DNA of 53,621 bases, from contig JAHWKO010000005.1 in assembly GCA_019347855.1 (NCBI GenBank), forward strand, positions 1 through 53,621, given 5' to 3'. The notes under the pieces were generated by a model, which was not told the origin of the DNA, made no database searches, and saw only the letters and a program-made list of their open reading frames with translations. Shown piece after piece: positions 34,186 to 42,473 of the stretch; positions within the stretch are counted from its first letter, which is position 1, and each line of letters begins with the position of its first letter. The position numbers and the translations under genes were made by a program. This DNA comes from Actinomycetota bacterium. GTDB taxonomy: Bacteria > Actinomycetota > Nitriliruptoria > Nitriliruptorales > JAHWKO01.

Positions 34186-34758
34186 TCAGGCGCTGATCCC
34201 GTCCCAGATGAGCAGTGCTCCGAAGACGGCGAAGAGGGCGGCCGCGACGTACCGGACGGCGCGCTCGGGGAGGCGGCTACCCATGACCGCGCCGACGACG
34301 ATCGCGAGTGCGTCCGCCGCGACCATGCCGACGGTCGAGCCGATCCACGTACCCCAGACCTCGTAGCGCGAGGCCAGCGTGATCGTGGCGAGCATGGTCT
34401 TGTCGCCGATCTCTGCCAGGAAGAACGCGATCCCCGCCGCGAGGAACGCCGACCTCCCGCCCCGCTTGACCCGGTCCTCGTCGGACGCTGACAACTCGTC
34501 CCCCCGGAGGGTCCAGACCCCGAACCCGAGGAACGCGATCCCGGCGACGACGTTGATCGTCGCGGACGGAAGGGCGCCGGCCACCGCCGCGCCGAGGGCG
34601 ACGGAGCCAGCGTGCACGATCGCGGTCGCAACGGTGATCCCCGCCAGGACGGGCCACGCCCGGTAGCGAGCGGCGAAGGCGAGCGCCATGAGCTGGGACT
34701 TGTCGCCGAGCTCGGCCACGAAGATCACGCCCGTGCTCAACCACAGCGCGTGGAGCAT
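34186..34758 (-). CDS. GDT1/TMEM165 (UPF0016) family Mn2+/Ca2+ transporter
   Basis: A 190-aa membrane protein with six helices and the two duplicated family motifs: AELGDKSQLMAL and AEIGDKTMLATI. These acidic motifs line the cation path; bacterial members export Mn2+. ATG 34758 puts the first helix at the N-terminus as in relatives; the frame extends to 34854 with an Arg-rich extra 32 residues that would be atypical. It converges with NhaA (6-base gap), clustering three metal/ion transporters. Confidence 0.88.
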   Translation of the reverse strand: MLHALWLSTGVIFVAELGDKSQLMALAFAARYRAWPVLAGITVATAIVHAGSVALGAAVAGALPSATINVVAGIAFLGFGVWTLRGDELSASDEDRVKRGGRSAFLAAGIAFFLAEIGDKTMLATITLASRYEVWGTWIGSTVGMVAADALAIVVGAVMGSRLPERAVRYVAAALFAVFGALLIWDGISA

Positions 34759-34880
34759 GCTCGCCAGCCTCGTCGAAGGATCGCCGGGGGAGACGCGCCG
34801 ACGCTTCCGACCGCCGGTGCGGTCCATCTCCTTCGGTGCCCCGCGGTGCCGCACGTCCGAGTTCGACCTGTCCCTACGTC

Positions 34881-34898
34881 CGTTCGTTTCATCGAACG
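34881..34898. promoter_or_regulatory. Inverted repeat between GDT1-type gene and small gene
   Basis: CGTTCG-TTTCAT-CGAACG in the divergent region; possible operator. TACGAT at 34905-34910 could be a -10 for the rightward gene. Confidence 0.3.
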
Positions 34899-34934
34899 TG
34901 CGCGTACGATCGGCCCGCGTCGATCGGGGGAACG

Positions 34935-35132
34935 ATGGAGTACACCGTCACCGACAGGGACCTACGCAGGATCCGCTCGCGGCTGGAACGCAACGCGCGG
35001 CTGTTCGACCGCCCCGACACCTACACGGCGGGGGTCGAGGACACCGTGGCTGCGCTGGTCGCCATCGCGAACGGCGAGGAGCCGTGGCTGGTGGTCGAGC
35101 TTCCGGAGTCGCAGCGCGCCCGCATGATCTGA
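34935..35132 (+). CDS. Small hypothetical protein
   Basis: A 65-aa soluble protein starting at ATG 34935, eight bases after a GGGGG run. It looks helical: an Arg-rich first half (DRDLRRIRSRLERNARLFDRPDTY), then VEDTVAALVAIANGEEPWLVVELPESQ. No family recognised. Codon bias matches the neighbours, supporting it as real. Confidence 0.6.
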   Translation: MEYTVTDRDLRRIRSRLERNARLFDRPDTYTAGVEDTVAALVAIANGEEPWLVVELPESQRARMI

Positions 35133-35223
35133 AGGGACAGCCTCCAGCACGTCCGAGGGTCGTGTTCGGTTCGTAGGCAGCCGCGTACCTCGTGACCCTC
35201 AGGAGCCTCGCGAAGGCACGCCA

Positions 35224-35444
35224 GTGTCAGCCCGCTTCGCAGCCACCCGAGCGCTCGTGTCGTCGAACATCCGACAGCTGCGCCAGCACCGCGGGATGTC
35301 CCTGGACGACCTCCCGGCCGGGCCGGGATCGCGAAGTCGAGCGCGTCCCAGCTCGAGAACGGTCACAGCAACCCCACGCTGGCCACCCTCGTCGAGGTCG
35401 TGGACGCGCTCGAGGTGTCGTTGCACGACCTGCTCCGCATGTGA
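35224..35444 (+). pseudogene. Frameshifted XRE-family helix-turn-helix regulator
   Basis: From GTG 35224 the frame encodes ALVSSNIRQLRQHRGMSLDDL, the first half of an XRE helix-turn-helix. After about 35320 the frame turns to nonsense, but the -1 frame continues the same domain: GIAKSSASQLENGHSNPTLA, TLVEVVDALEVSLHDLLRM, stop TGA 35442-35444. A single-base deletion within the G/C run at ~35320-35335 explains this; the total length of 221 bases is one short of a codon multiple. The domain itself is otherwise intact, so this is either a recent inactivation or a sequencing indel. Confidence 0.8.
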
Positions 35445-35463
35445 CGGCCCCGCGGGGTGTCCG

Positions 35464-35664
35464 TCACCCCGCGTCGTCTGTGTCGTCCTCGTTGGTGCCG
35501 ACACGCTCGTCCTCGCCCTGGGCGGCCTGCGCGGCGCCACCGTCGAGACCGGCATCCTGTTGCGTCTGGCCGTCTGCCTGCCGTTCGGGGCCGGGGGACC
35601 CAGGACGGTCCTCCTCCTCCGGTCCGTCCTGCGGCGACCCTTCGTTGCGGCGTTGCTCCGTCAC
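35464..35664 (-). CDS. Small acidic, disordered hydrophilic protein
   Basis: A 66-aa protein from GTG 35664; GGGAGGAGC lies just upstream at ideal distance. It consists almost only of E, D, Q, G, P, R, A, T, N and S (TEQRRNEGSPQDGPEEEDR ... GEDERVGTNEDDTDDAG), with no aromatic residues and almost no large hydrophobics, so it should be intrinsically disordered and strongly acidic. Such hydrophilin-like proteins are often linked to desiccation or osmotic stress; that is inference. It is divergent from the alcohol dehydrogenase. Confidence 0.65.
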   Translation of the reverse strand: MTEQRRNEGSPQDGPEEEDRPGSPGPERQADGQTQQDAGLDGGAAQAAQGEDERVGTNEDDTDDAG

Positions 35665-35838
35665 GGTTGCTCCTCCCGGTCGGTACTGCCTGCCTGCGAA
35701 CCTAGGCAGACCCGTCGTGGGTCGACTGGCCGAACGATCGGCGATCCACCCGATGCGTGTCCGGACGGCCGGGCCGGTGCACGACCGTGGTGCGCGGGGG
35801 GTCTCACCGTGAGGACGAGCCGATGTGACGAGGGATCC

Positions 35839-37026
35839 ATGCGAGCACTCACCTGGCACGGGCAGCGTGATGTACGGATCGACGAGGTACCCGACCCCCG
35901 GATCGAGGAACCGACGGATGCCGTCATCCGGGTCACGTCCACCGCGATCTGCGGATCGGACCTCCACCTCTACGAGCTCTTCGGCCCGTACCTGACCGAG
36001 GGCGCGATCCTGGGTCACGAGGCGATGGGGATCGTGGAGGAGGTCGGCGATCAGGCGGCCGAGCACGTCCAGGTCGGGGACCGCGTCGTGATCCCGTTCA
36101 ACATCTCCTGCGGGGACTGCTTCATGTGCGAGCGGGGGTACTTCGCCCAGTGCGAGACCACCCAGGTCCACGAGCACAGCAAGGGAGCGCGTCTGTTCGG
36201 CTACACCGAGCTCTACGGCTCGGTGCCGGGCGGGCAGGCTGAGTACCTCCGGGTCCCGATGGCTCACTTCGGACCCGTCAAGCTGCCCGAGGAGCACCCC
36301 GACGAGCGCTTCCTGTACCTGTCGGACGTGCTGCCCACCGCGTGGCAGTCGGTCGAGTTCGCCGACATCCCGAAGGGTGGATCGGTCGCCGTGTTCGGCC
36401 TGGGCCCGATCGGGCAGATGGCGACGCGCATCGCGGCGCACCGCGGAGCGGACCCCGTGATCGGGCTCGACCCCGTGCCCGAGCGACGCGCGATGGCCGA
36501 GCGGTACGGCATCCGCACGGTCGACCCGACGGACGTCGACGACGTCCCGGCGGCGCTCCGGGACCTGACCGATGGTCGCGGTCCTGACAGCGTGATCGAT
36601 GCGGTCGGGATCGAGGCGCACGGCGCCCCGATCGAGCAGGCCATCCAGAAGAGCGTCGGACTGCTCCCCGACGCCGTCGCCGAGACGGCCATGGAGAAGG
36701 CCGGACTCGACCGGATGTCTGCGCTGCTCGACGCGATCCACTCCGTGCGGCGGGCTGGGACCGTGTCGATCGTCGGGGTCTACGCGGGCGCGGCCGACCC
36801 CATGCCGATGATGGAGATGTTCGACAAGGGCATCCGGCTCCGGATGGGGCAGGCCCACGTCAAGTGCTGGGTCCCCGAGATCCTCCCGCTGGTCACCGGC
36901 GACAACGACCCGCTGGGGACCGAGGACCTCGCCACCCACCACCTGCCGCTCGGCGAAGCCCCGGCCGCCTACGACATGTTCCAGGACAAGGATGACGGCG
37001 CCATCAAGGTGGTGCTGCACCCGTAG
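35839..37026 (+). CDS. Zinc-dependent alcohol dehydrogenase (MDR family, formaldehyde-dehydrogenase-like)
   Basis: A 395-aa medium-chain dehydrogenase. Catalytic zinc: Cys38 (ICGSD), His60-Glu61 (GHE). Structural zinc: Cys91, 94, 97, 105 (SCGDCFMCERGYFAQC). NAD-binding Rossmann loop: AVFGLGPIGQMATRIAAHRG. The ~50-residue extra segment after the Rossmann half (IEQAIQKSVGLLPDAVAETAMEKAG) and total length are those of the glutathione-independent formaldehyde-dehydrogenase-like subgroup. It should oxidise an alcohol or aldehyde adduct with NAD(P). ATG 35839 has GAGGGA upstream. Confidence 0.9.
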   Translation: MRALTWHGQRDVRIDEVPDPRIEEPTDAVIRVTSTAICGSDLHLYELFGPYLTEGAILGHEAMGIVEEVGDQAAEHVQVGDRVVIPFNISCGDCFMCERGYFAQCETTQVHEHSKGARLFGYTELYGSVPGGQAEYLRVPMAHFGPVKLPEEHPDERFLYLSDVLPTAWQSVEFADIPKGGSVAVFGLGPIGQMATRIAAHRGADPVIGLDPVPERRAMAERYGIRTVDPTDVDDVPAALRDLTDGRGPDSVIDAVGIEAHGAPIEQAIQKSVGLLPDAVAETAMEKAGLDRMSALLDAIHSVRRAGTVSIVGVYAGAADPMPMMEMFDKGIRLRMGQAHVKCWVPEILPLVTGDNDPLGTEDLATHHLPLGEAPAAYDMFQDKDDGAIKVVLHP

Positions 37027-37044
37027 CCCCAGCCCCAGAGCTGG

Positions 37045-37890
37045 TCATCCGAAGACCGGGAACCGTCGCCTGCTCGCCAGGCGGTCCATGCCGGCCTGGA
37101 TCGAGCCCCTGACGGTCTCGTAGACCTCCTGGTGGTAGCGCTCGTCGTCGGGGCGGTCGTGATCCAGGTGGATCGGTTCGAGCAGTTCGGTGCGGATCTT
37201 CGCGGGCAGCGGGATGTGCGCCGGCACGACCTCGAGCGCGACGCCGAACGGCGGTCCCAGCACGATCGGCGCCTTCGTCGCGCGCAGGCGTCTCCCGAGC
37301 GGCGAGTCCGCGAGGAACCGACCCTCGGAGACCACGAAGACCGTGTCGTGGCCCCCGACCGTCGCCACCGGGACGATCGGGACCTGGTGTTCCAGCGCCA
37401 TCTGGACGAACCCGGTACGGCCACCGAGGACGGCGGTGTCCCGCTCCTTCCAGTGCCGCATCGAGTCCTTCTCGCCGCCGGGCCAGACGACCACGTCGTA
37501 GCCCGCCCCGAGCGCCTCGCCGACGGCATCCCGAGAGGCGGGCAGGACGCCCATCTGTCGGAAGTAGTCGCCGAGCCCAGGCAGCGCCATGAGGACGTCG
37601 TGGGCGGTGCCGTGGAGCAGCCTGTCGGGCCCGAAGTGCCGCCACCACGCGTACAGCAGCGTCCACGCGTCCATCGTCAGCGTCCCGCCGGAGTGGTTGC
37701 CGACCAGCAGGCACGGCGCGTCGGGCAGGCGCTCCCAGCCGTCGATCTCGAGGCGGAAGTAGTACCGGCACAGCGCGTCCCACAGGGGCTCCTGCGCCCG
37801 GGCGAGCTCCTCGTTGAAGCGGCCCGGTCCACCCTCGCCCCGCCGCCATGCGAGCAGGCGGCGGACGATCCCCGCGTCGCCCTCGCTCAT
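37045..37890 (-). CDS. Lysophospholipid acyltransferase family protein (PlsC-like)
   Basis: A 281-aa acyltransferase. APCLLVGNHSGGTLTMDAW carries the catalytic His, with the acidic residue further away than in the classic HX4D, as in the DAGAT-like PlsC subgroup. VVVWPGGEKDSMRHWKERD matches the acceptor-binding PGG motif, and VPIVPVATVGGHDTVFV the later strand. It probably transfers acyl groups to glycerolipid or a related acceptor at the membrane surface. The ATG overlaps the stop of the acyl-CoA oxidase gene (ATGA at 37887-37890), indicating coupled fatty-acid use. Confidence 0.87.
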   Translation of the reverse strand: MSEGDAGIVRRLLAWRRGEGGPGRFNEELARAQEPLWDALCRYYFRLEIDGWERLPDAPCLLVGNHSGGTLTMDAWTLLYAWWRHFGPDRLLHGTAHDVLMALPGLGDYFRQMGVLPASRDAVGEALGAGYDVVVWPGGEKDSMRHWKERDTAVLGGRTGFVQMALEHQVPIVPVATVGGHDTVFVVSEGRFLADSPLGRRLRATKAPIVLGPPFGVALEVVPAHIPLPAKIRTELLEPIHLDHDRPDDERYHQEVYETVRGSIQAGMDRLASRRRFPVFG

Positions 37891-39839
37891 GTCGCTGCGC
37901 GCACCGCTTGGCGACGAGCTTCCTCGCCCAGGGCGATCGGTGCCTTGATCGCCTCGTCGGGGATGCCGAACGCGTCGACCAGGGTCTCGGCGTGGGGGCG
38001 CAGCTCCGCGCAGAGCTCGTTCACGGCACGGATCACGAGCTTCGAACGCGTCGCGGTCAGACGCCCGTGCTCCATGAACCAGGCGCGGTCCTCCTCGATC
38101 GTGGACAGCGCGTAGAGGTCGCAGAGCTGCTCGAGCATCTCCTGGACCTCCGGGTCCTCGCAGCGCTCGATCGCGGAGACGAACCGCTCGAGGATCACCC
38201 GGTCGATGTGGACGCGCGCAGCCAGTAGCACGTGGTCCTGCGCCTCGTTGAAGACCTCGAACGGGTCACGCCCTTCATCGATCCCGCTCTTCAAGCGACG
38301 GGCGACGCCCGTCACGACGTGCCCCTCCCGCCACTGGAAGAGGTCCAGGTGGTACTCACGATCGCGCAGGTCGCGTTCCTCGTCGCGACCGACCGCATCG
38401 AACACCGATTGGAACAGCTGTCTGGCGGAGGTGCGTTCCAGGACGGTCTCGACCGCCTGGTCCGCGACGAAGCGGACCATCCCGAGGGTGTCCAGGCCAC
38501 CGAACTCATCGCGGAAGTCGGTGAGCAACCCGCGCGCCACGAGCTGCATGAGGACGGTGTTGTCGCCCTCGAACGTCGTGAACACGTCGGTGTCCGCCTT
38601 GAGCTGGGGCAGCCGGTTGACGCTGAGGTAGCCGGCACCGCCACAAGCCTCGCGGCACGTCTGGATCGTGTGGGTCGCGTGCCAGGTCGTGGTCGCCTTG
38701 ATCCCCGCCGCCAGCGACTCGAGGCGGCGCCGCTCCTCCTCGGGGTAGGCGTCCAGGTCGGCGAACGCCTCGTCGAGCTTCTCGACCAGGGCCTCCTGCG
38801 CGAAGTGCAGCGCGTAGGTCTTCGCGAGTGCGGGCAGCAGACGCCGTTGGTGCTGGCGGAAGTCGAGGATCACGACCTCCCTGCCGGTGGCAGGGTTCTC
38901 GAACTGTCGCCGGACGAGGCCGTACCTGATCGCGATCGTGAGGGCGACCTTGGCCGCGCTGACCGCGGCGCCCGACACGCTGATCCGACCCTGGACGAGC
39001 GTCCCGACCATCGTGAAGAACCGCTTCGTCTGGTTCTCGATCGGGCTGGTGTACGTGCCGTCGGACGCGACCTCCCCGTACCGGTCGAGCAGCGCGGTCC
39101 GGGGGACCCGGACCTGGTCGAACCAGATCCGTCCGTTGTCCACCCCGTTCATCCCCGCCTTGTGGCCGCAGTCCTCGATCGTCACGCCCTCGCGGACCTC
39201 GTGGTCGTCCTCACGGATCGACACGAGGAACGCGTGCACCCCGCGGTTGTCGCCCTGCGTGATCAGTTGGGCGAAGACGACCGCCATCGAGCCGTGGTCG
39301 GCGGCGTTGCCGATGTAGTCCTTGCGGGCGTCCTCGTCTGGGGTGTCGATCACGAACTCCTGGGTGCCCGGGTCGTACACCGCCTGGGTACGGACCTTCT
39401 GGACGTCGGAGCCGTGTCCGGTCTCGGTCATCGCGAACGCGCCGAGCAGCTCGGCGTTCATCACGTCGTTGAGGTAGCGCTCACGCTGCTCCTCGCTGCC
39501 CAGGTGGAGGATCGCGCCGCCGAAGAGCCCGAACTGCACGCCCGCCTTCGTGAGGAGCGACAGGTCCCCGTACGCGAGACACTCGAAGGCGGTCACGGCG
39601 CCGCCGACGTCCCCGTCCCCGCCGTACTGCTCGGGGAACAGCAACCTCGGCCCGGGTGTGTCGGCCAGGGTCTTGAGCTGCTTCAGGACCCGTTCCCGGT
39701 ACTCGTCCGTGGGCAGGTCGTACACGGGATGGAACAGCGGGTCCTGCGCCCGCTCCCGGGCCATGTCGCGGACCCAGCCCCAGCGACCGTCGAGGAAGCC
39801 CCGCAGTCTCGCCGCGTCCACCGAACCGTCGTCACTCAC
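37887..39839 (-). CDS. Acyl-CoA dehydrogenase/oxidase family flavoprotein
   Basis: A 650-aa FAD enzyme, longer than acyl-CoA dehydrogenases (~380-400) and close to peroxisomal-type acyl-CoA oxidases. AFAMTETGHGSDVQKVRTQA is the flavin/acyl-CoA segment; ENQTKRFFTMVGTLVQGRISVSGAAV and a C-terminal oxidase-like half (QTCREACGGAGYLSVNRLPQLKADTDVFTTFEGDNTVLMQLVA) contain the catalytic-Glu region (FEGDN). It introduces the first double bond into acyl-CoA in beta-oxidation. GTG 39839 has GGAGGC upstream. Translationally coupled to the acyltransferase. Confidence 0.9.
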   Translation of the reverse strand: MSDDGSVDAARLRGFLDGRWGWVRDMARERAQDPLFHPVYDLPTDEYRERVLKQLKTLADTPGPRLLFPEQYGGDGDVGGAVTAFECLAYGDLSLLTKAGVQFGLFGGAILHLGSEEQRERYLNDVMNAELLGAFAMTETGHGSDVQKVRTQAVYDPGTQEFVIDTPDEDARKDYIGNAADHGSMAVVFAQLITQGDNRGVHAFLVSIREDDHEVREGVTIEDCGHKAGMNGVDNGRIWFDQVRVPRTALLDRYGEVASDGTYTSPIENQTKRFFTMVGTLVQGRISVSGAAVSAAKVALTIAIRYGLVRRQFENPATGREVVILDFRQHQRRLLPALAKTYALHFAQEALVEKLDEAFADLDAYPEEERRRLESLAAGIKATTTWHATHTIQTCREACGGAGYLSVNRLPQLKADTDVFTTFEGDNTVLMQLVARGLLTDFRDEFGGLDTLGMVRFVADQAVETVLERTSARQLFQSVFDAVGRDEERDLRDREYHLDLFQWREGHVVTGVARRLKSGIDEGRDPFEVFNEAQDHVLLAARVHIDRVILERFVSAIERCEDPEVQEMLEQLCDLYALSTIEEDRAWFMEHGRLTATRSKLVIRAVNELCAELRPHAETLVDAFGIPDEAIKAPIALGEEARRQAVRAAT

Positions 39840-39942
39840 GTCGCCTCCAACCAGCTCGTCGAGCGTGACAGTAGGTGCTGCAACCGACGGGGTCGGGTGG
39901 TGGTGCGTCCTTCCGTACCTTCTGCGGACGCCGGCGGCGTCG

Positions 39943-40782
39943 CTAGCGGGAGACCGGCGCCCGGAGCGCCGAGGCCCGTCGCATCACCGCGCCGACCACA
40001 CGTGGATACCGGCCACCCAGGACCCGGACCATCGTGTGCAGGGCGCGCGCGTCGGATCCCACGATGATCCTCCCGCGGTCGCGTTCGACGCCCGAGAGGA
40101 TGGTGCGAGCCGCGTCCCCGGGGGACGTGCGGGCGACGCGCTGGAACAACCGGCGCAGCTCCTCCCGGTCGTGGGCGTACCCGATGCGTGCGTCGTTCGC
40201 GATGTTCGTGTCCACCCCGCCGGGGTGCACGCAGCTGACCTGCACCGGGTGCCGTCCGGCGGCCATCTCGGTCGCGACGGCCTCGGTGTACCCACGCACC
40301 GCGAACTTGCTCGCGCAGTAGGCACTGTGGGACGGCACGGTCATCAGGCCGAACACGCTCGAGATGTTCACCAGGTGACCGTCGCCGCTAGCGATCAGCT
40401 GCGGGAGGAACGCCTGGGTGCCGTGGATCACCCCCCACAGGTTCACATCCATGACCCGTCGGACGTCCTCTGCCGACTGGACGGCCGCGGGGCCGACGTA
40501 GGCGATCCCCGCGTTGTTGAACACCAGCTGTGCCCCGCCGAACCGCGCGGCCACGGCCCCTGCGTGCGCCTCGACCGCCGACCGATCCGAGACGTCGACG
40601 GCTTCGGCCAGCACGTCGGCGCCGCGCCGTCTACAGGTCCCAGCAGTCTCGTCCAAGCGGTCCCCGTCGACGTCGCTGATCGCCAGCCGGCACCCGCGAC
40701 GGGCGAGCTCCACGGCGAGACCCCGGCCGATACCCGATCCCGCCCCGGTGACGACCGCGACGCGGCCGGTGGTGCTGGTCAT
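39943..40782 (-). CDS. Short-chain dehydrogenase/reductase (SDR)
   Basis: A 279-aa classical SDR starting at ATG 40782 (GGGGAGC upstream). TGAGSGIGRG is the NAD(P)-binding loop, NNAGIAY the strand-4 motif, and SSVFGL...YCASK gives Ser and the YxxxK catalytic pair. The C-terminal ~70 residues (ARTSPGDAARTILSGVERDRGRIIVG) match the group acting on lipid-like or xenobiotic ketones/alcohols. Substrate unknown; the fatty-acid gene pair lies just downstream on the same strand. Confidence 0.9.
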   Translation of the reverse strand: MTSTTGRVAVVTGAGSGIGRGLAVELARRGCRLAISDVDGDRLDETAGTCRRRGADVLAEAVDVSDRSAVEAHAGAVAARFGGAQLVFNNAGIAYVGPAAVQSAEDVRRVMDVNLWGVIHGTQAFLPQLIASGDGHLVNISSVFGLMTVPSHSAYCASKFAVRGYTEAVATEMAAGRHPVQVSCVHPGGVDTNIANDARIGYAHDREELRRLFQRVARTSPGDAARTILSGVERDRGRIIVGSDARALHTMVRVLGGRYPRVVGAVMRRASALRAPVSR

Positions 40783-40805
40783 GGCGTGCTCCCCGGCTGT
40801 TCTGC

Positions 40806-40822
40806 GTTGAGGGTTGCTCAAC
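40806..40822. promoter_or_regulatory. Inverted repeat between SDR and sirtuin genes
   Basis: GTTGAG-GGTTG-CTCAAC, overlapping a second repeat GGTTG-CTCAA-CAACC, in the divergent region about 25 bases upstream of the SDR start. It has the form of a TetR-type operator; no TetR gene is adjacent. Confidence 0.35.
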
Positions 40823-40870
40823 AACCTAGCCGTCCACGGCGCCGAGGAAGCCGCGCCGTACCCTCTGGCC

Positions 40871-41728
40871 GTGCCCGCCCAGGTCGCTCCCGCCACGGTC
40901 GACGCTCTCGTCGACCTCCTCGCCGGTGGGAGCGTCCTCGTGCTGAGCGGAGCCGGCATCTCGACGGACTCGGGGATCCCGGACTACCGGGGGCCGACCG
41001 GGAAGCTCCGCAACGCCCTGCCGATGACCTACCAGCGCTTCGTCGCGTCCGAGGACGACAGGCGGAGGTACTGGGCCCGCAGCCACGTCGGCTACCCGCG
41101 GGTCGCCGCGGCGCGTCCCAACACGTCACACCGGGCGGTCGCCGAGCTGGAGGCCGCCGGTCTGCTGTCCGGGACCGTCACCCAGAACGTCGACGGTCTG
41201 CACTCCGACGCCGGGAGTCGCGACGTGATCGACCTCCACGGCCGGCTCGACCAGGTGGTCTGTCTCGGGTGCGGTGACCGCCGCCACCGGCTGGAGATGG
41301 GGTTGCGGCTGGACGTGCTCAACCCCGGCTTCCGCGACTCGGTCCGGCAGCGTCCCACCGCCGAGCGCCCCGACGGGGACGTGGTGCTCGACGAAGCGGC
41401 GATCGACGGGTTCCGGGTACCGGACTGTCGCTGTTGCGGCGGCATCCTCAAGCCGGATGTCGTCTACTTCGGCGAGCACGTGCCGCGCGAGCGGTTCGCC
41501 GCCGCACTCGATCGGCTCGATCGGTCCCGCGCACTCGTGGTGCTCGGTTCGAGCCTGAAGGTCGGGTCCGGCTACCGGTTCGTCACGGCTGCTCGCAAGC
41601 GGGACCTGCCCGTGGCGATCGTGAACCGCGGGGTGACACGTGGGGACCGGCACGCCGCGATCCGGATCGACGCCGGGTTGGCGGACGCGTTCGTCCCGGC
41701 CGCGGACGTGCTCACCCGTCGAGGGTGA
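40871..41728 (+). CDS. NAD-dependent protein deacetylase (Sir2 family)
   Basis: A 285-aa sirtuin. GAGISTDSGIPDYRG binds NAD; TQNVDGLHSDAG and the catalytic His in IDLHGRLDQVVC follow. The zinc cysteines are CLGC and CRCC; KPDVVYFGEHVP and VLGSSLKVGSGY complete the Rossmann half. It removes acyl groups from protein lysines, releasing nicotinamide. The start is probably GTG 40871, preceded at 7 bases by TACCCT, i.e. a leaderless -10 arrangement; TTG 40814 would add 19 residues. Its tail overlaps the convergent DUF2007 gene by 17 bases. Confidence 0.92.
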   Translation: MPAQVAPATVDALVDLLAGGSVLVLSGAGISTDSGIPDYRGPTGKLRNALPMTYQRFVASEDDRRRYWARSHVGYPRVAAARPNTSHRAVAELEAAGLLSGTVTQNVDGLHSDAGSRDVIDLHGRLDQVVCLGCGDRRHRLEMGLRLDVLNPGFRDSVRQRPTAERPDGDVVLDEAAIDGFRVPDCRCCGGILKPDVVYFGEHVPRERFAAALDRLDRSRALVVLGSSLKVGSGYRFVTAARKRDLPVAIVNRGVTRGDRHAAIRIDAGLADAFVPAADVLTRRG

Positions 41729-41966
41729 CGATGTCGTCCCTGCCCGACAGTGCCGACAGGATCCGGTGGGCTTCTTCGATGTCGTCGTCATCCACCGTGA
41801 CGCCGTAGCCCTCCGCCCAGTCGATCGACGGGAACGGGCCGCGGACGTAGGTGGCGTGCGCGGACACGCCGTGCGCGGCGAGCGTGACGACGACGAACTC
41901 GGCCGCGGTCTCGCTCTCGCACACGACGATGTCGCTGCTACGCCGCTGCTCGTCGTGGATCGCCAT
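41712..41966 (-). CDS. DUF2007-like small protein (putative signal-transducing protein)
   Basis: An 84-aa protein starting at ATG 41966. The pattern DIVVCESETAAEFVVVTLAAHGVSAH, then RGPFPSIDWAEGYGVTVDDDDIEEAHRILSAL, matches the small alpha/beta DUF2007 fold, which is annotated as 'putative signal transducing' on little evidence. The 255-base length is normal. Its 3' end overlaps the sirtuin gene tail to tail. No convincing ribosome-binding site. Confidence 0.65.
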   Translation of the reverse strand: MAIHDEQRRSSDIVVCESETAAEFVVVTLAAHGVSAHATYVRGPFPSIDWAEGYGVTVDDDDIEEAHRILSALSGRDDIVTLDG

Positions 41967-42107
41967 GGGGACAGTCTCGTGGCCGGTGCTGCGCCACGCC
42001 ACCCGCGGACCGGCGTCGAGGAACGGTGGCCATGCTCCCGGGGTAAACACCGGCGTCGGCTGCGCAGGCGGCACTACGTTGCCGGAGAGTCGGGAGAGGA
42101 GCGGACC

Positions 42108-42455
42108 GTGGCCGACGACTGCCTGTTCTGTTCGATCATCGCTGGCGATCAGCCGGCCGACCTCGTGGCGGAGGACGACGCCGTCGTGGCGTTCCACGAC
42201 AAGTACCCGCGCGCCCCGGTGCACGTGCTGGTGGTGACGCGGGAACACCTGCCTTCTGCCGACGACCTGAGCGCGAGCGACGCGGACGTCCTGTGGGACT
42301 GCTTCGACCTGGCGCAGCGCGTCGCGGCTGAGCAAGGGATCGCGGACGGGTACCGGATCGTGACGAACATCGGCCCGGAGGGTGGCCAGGCGATCCCGCA
42401 CCTGCACTTCCACGTCCTCGGCGGCAAGCAGCTGGGGCACGTCGACGGGACCTGA
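42108..42455 (+). CDS. HIT-family (histidine triad, HINT-like) protein
   Basis: A 115-aa nucleotide hydrolase. The triad HLHFHVLGG is at 98-106, with DCLFCSIIAGDQPADLV at the N-terminus (zinc-type CxxC) and HDKYPRAPVHVLVVTREHL in the middle, as in HINT proteins. These split phosphoramidates such as AMP-lysine. GTG 42108 has GAGAGGAG upstream. It is followed 18 bases later by the AI-2E family gene, likely one transcript. Confidence 0.92.
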   Translation: MADDCLFCSIIAGDQPADLVAEDDAVVAFHDKYPRAPVHVLVVTREHLPSADDLSASDADVLWDCFDLAQRVAAEQGIADGYRIVTNIGPEGGQAIPHLHFHVLGGKQLGHVDGT

Positions 42456-42473
42456 GCGGAGCGAGGGGCGACG

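Noticed and set aside
34759..34934. yybP-ykoY (Mn2+) riboswitch before the GDT1-type gene
   Set aside because: The conserved core elements are not visible in the leader on the minus strand, and the TerC gene has no leader at all.
35665..37020. Long minus-strand frame across the alcohol dehydrogenase
   Set aside because: Only its last 66 codons, downstream of a good ribosome-binding site, look real; the rest mirrors the dehydrogenase.
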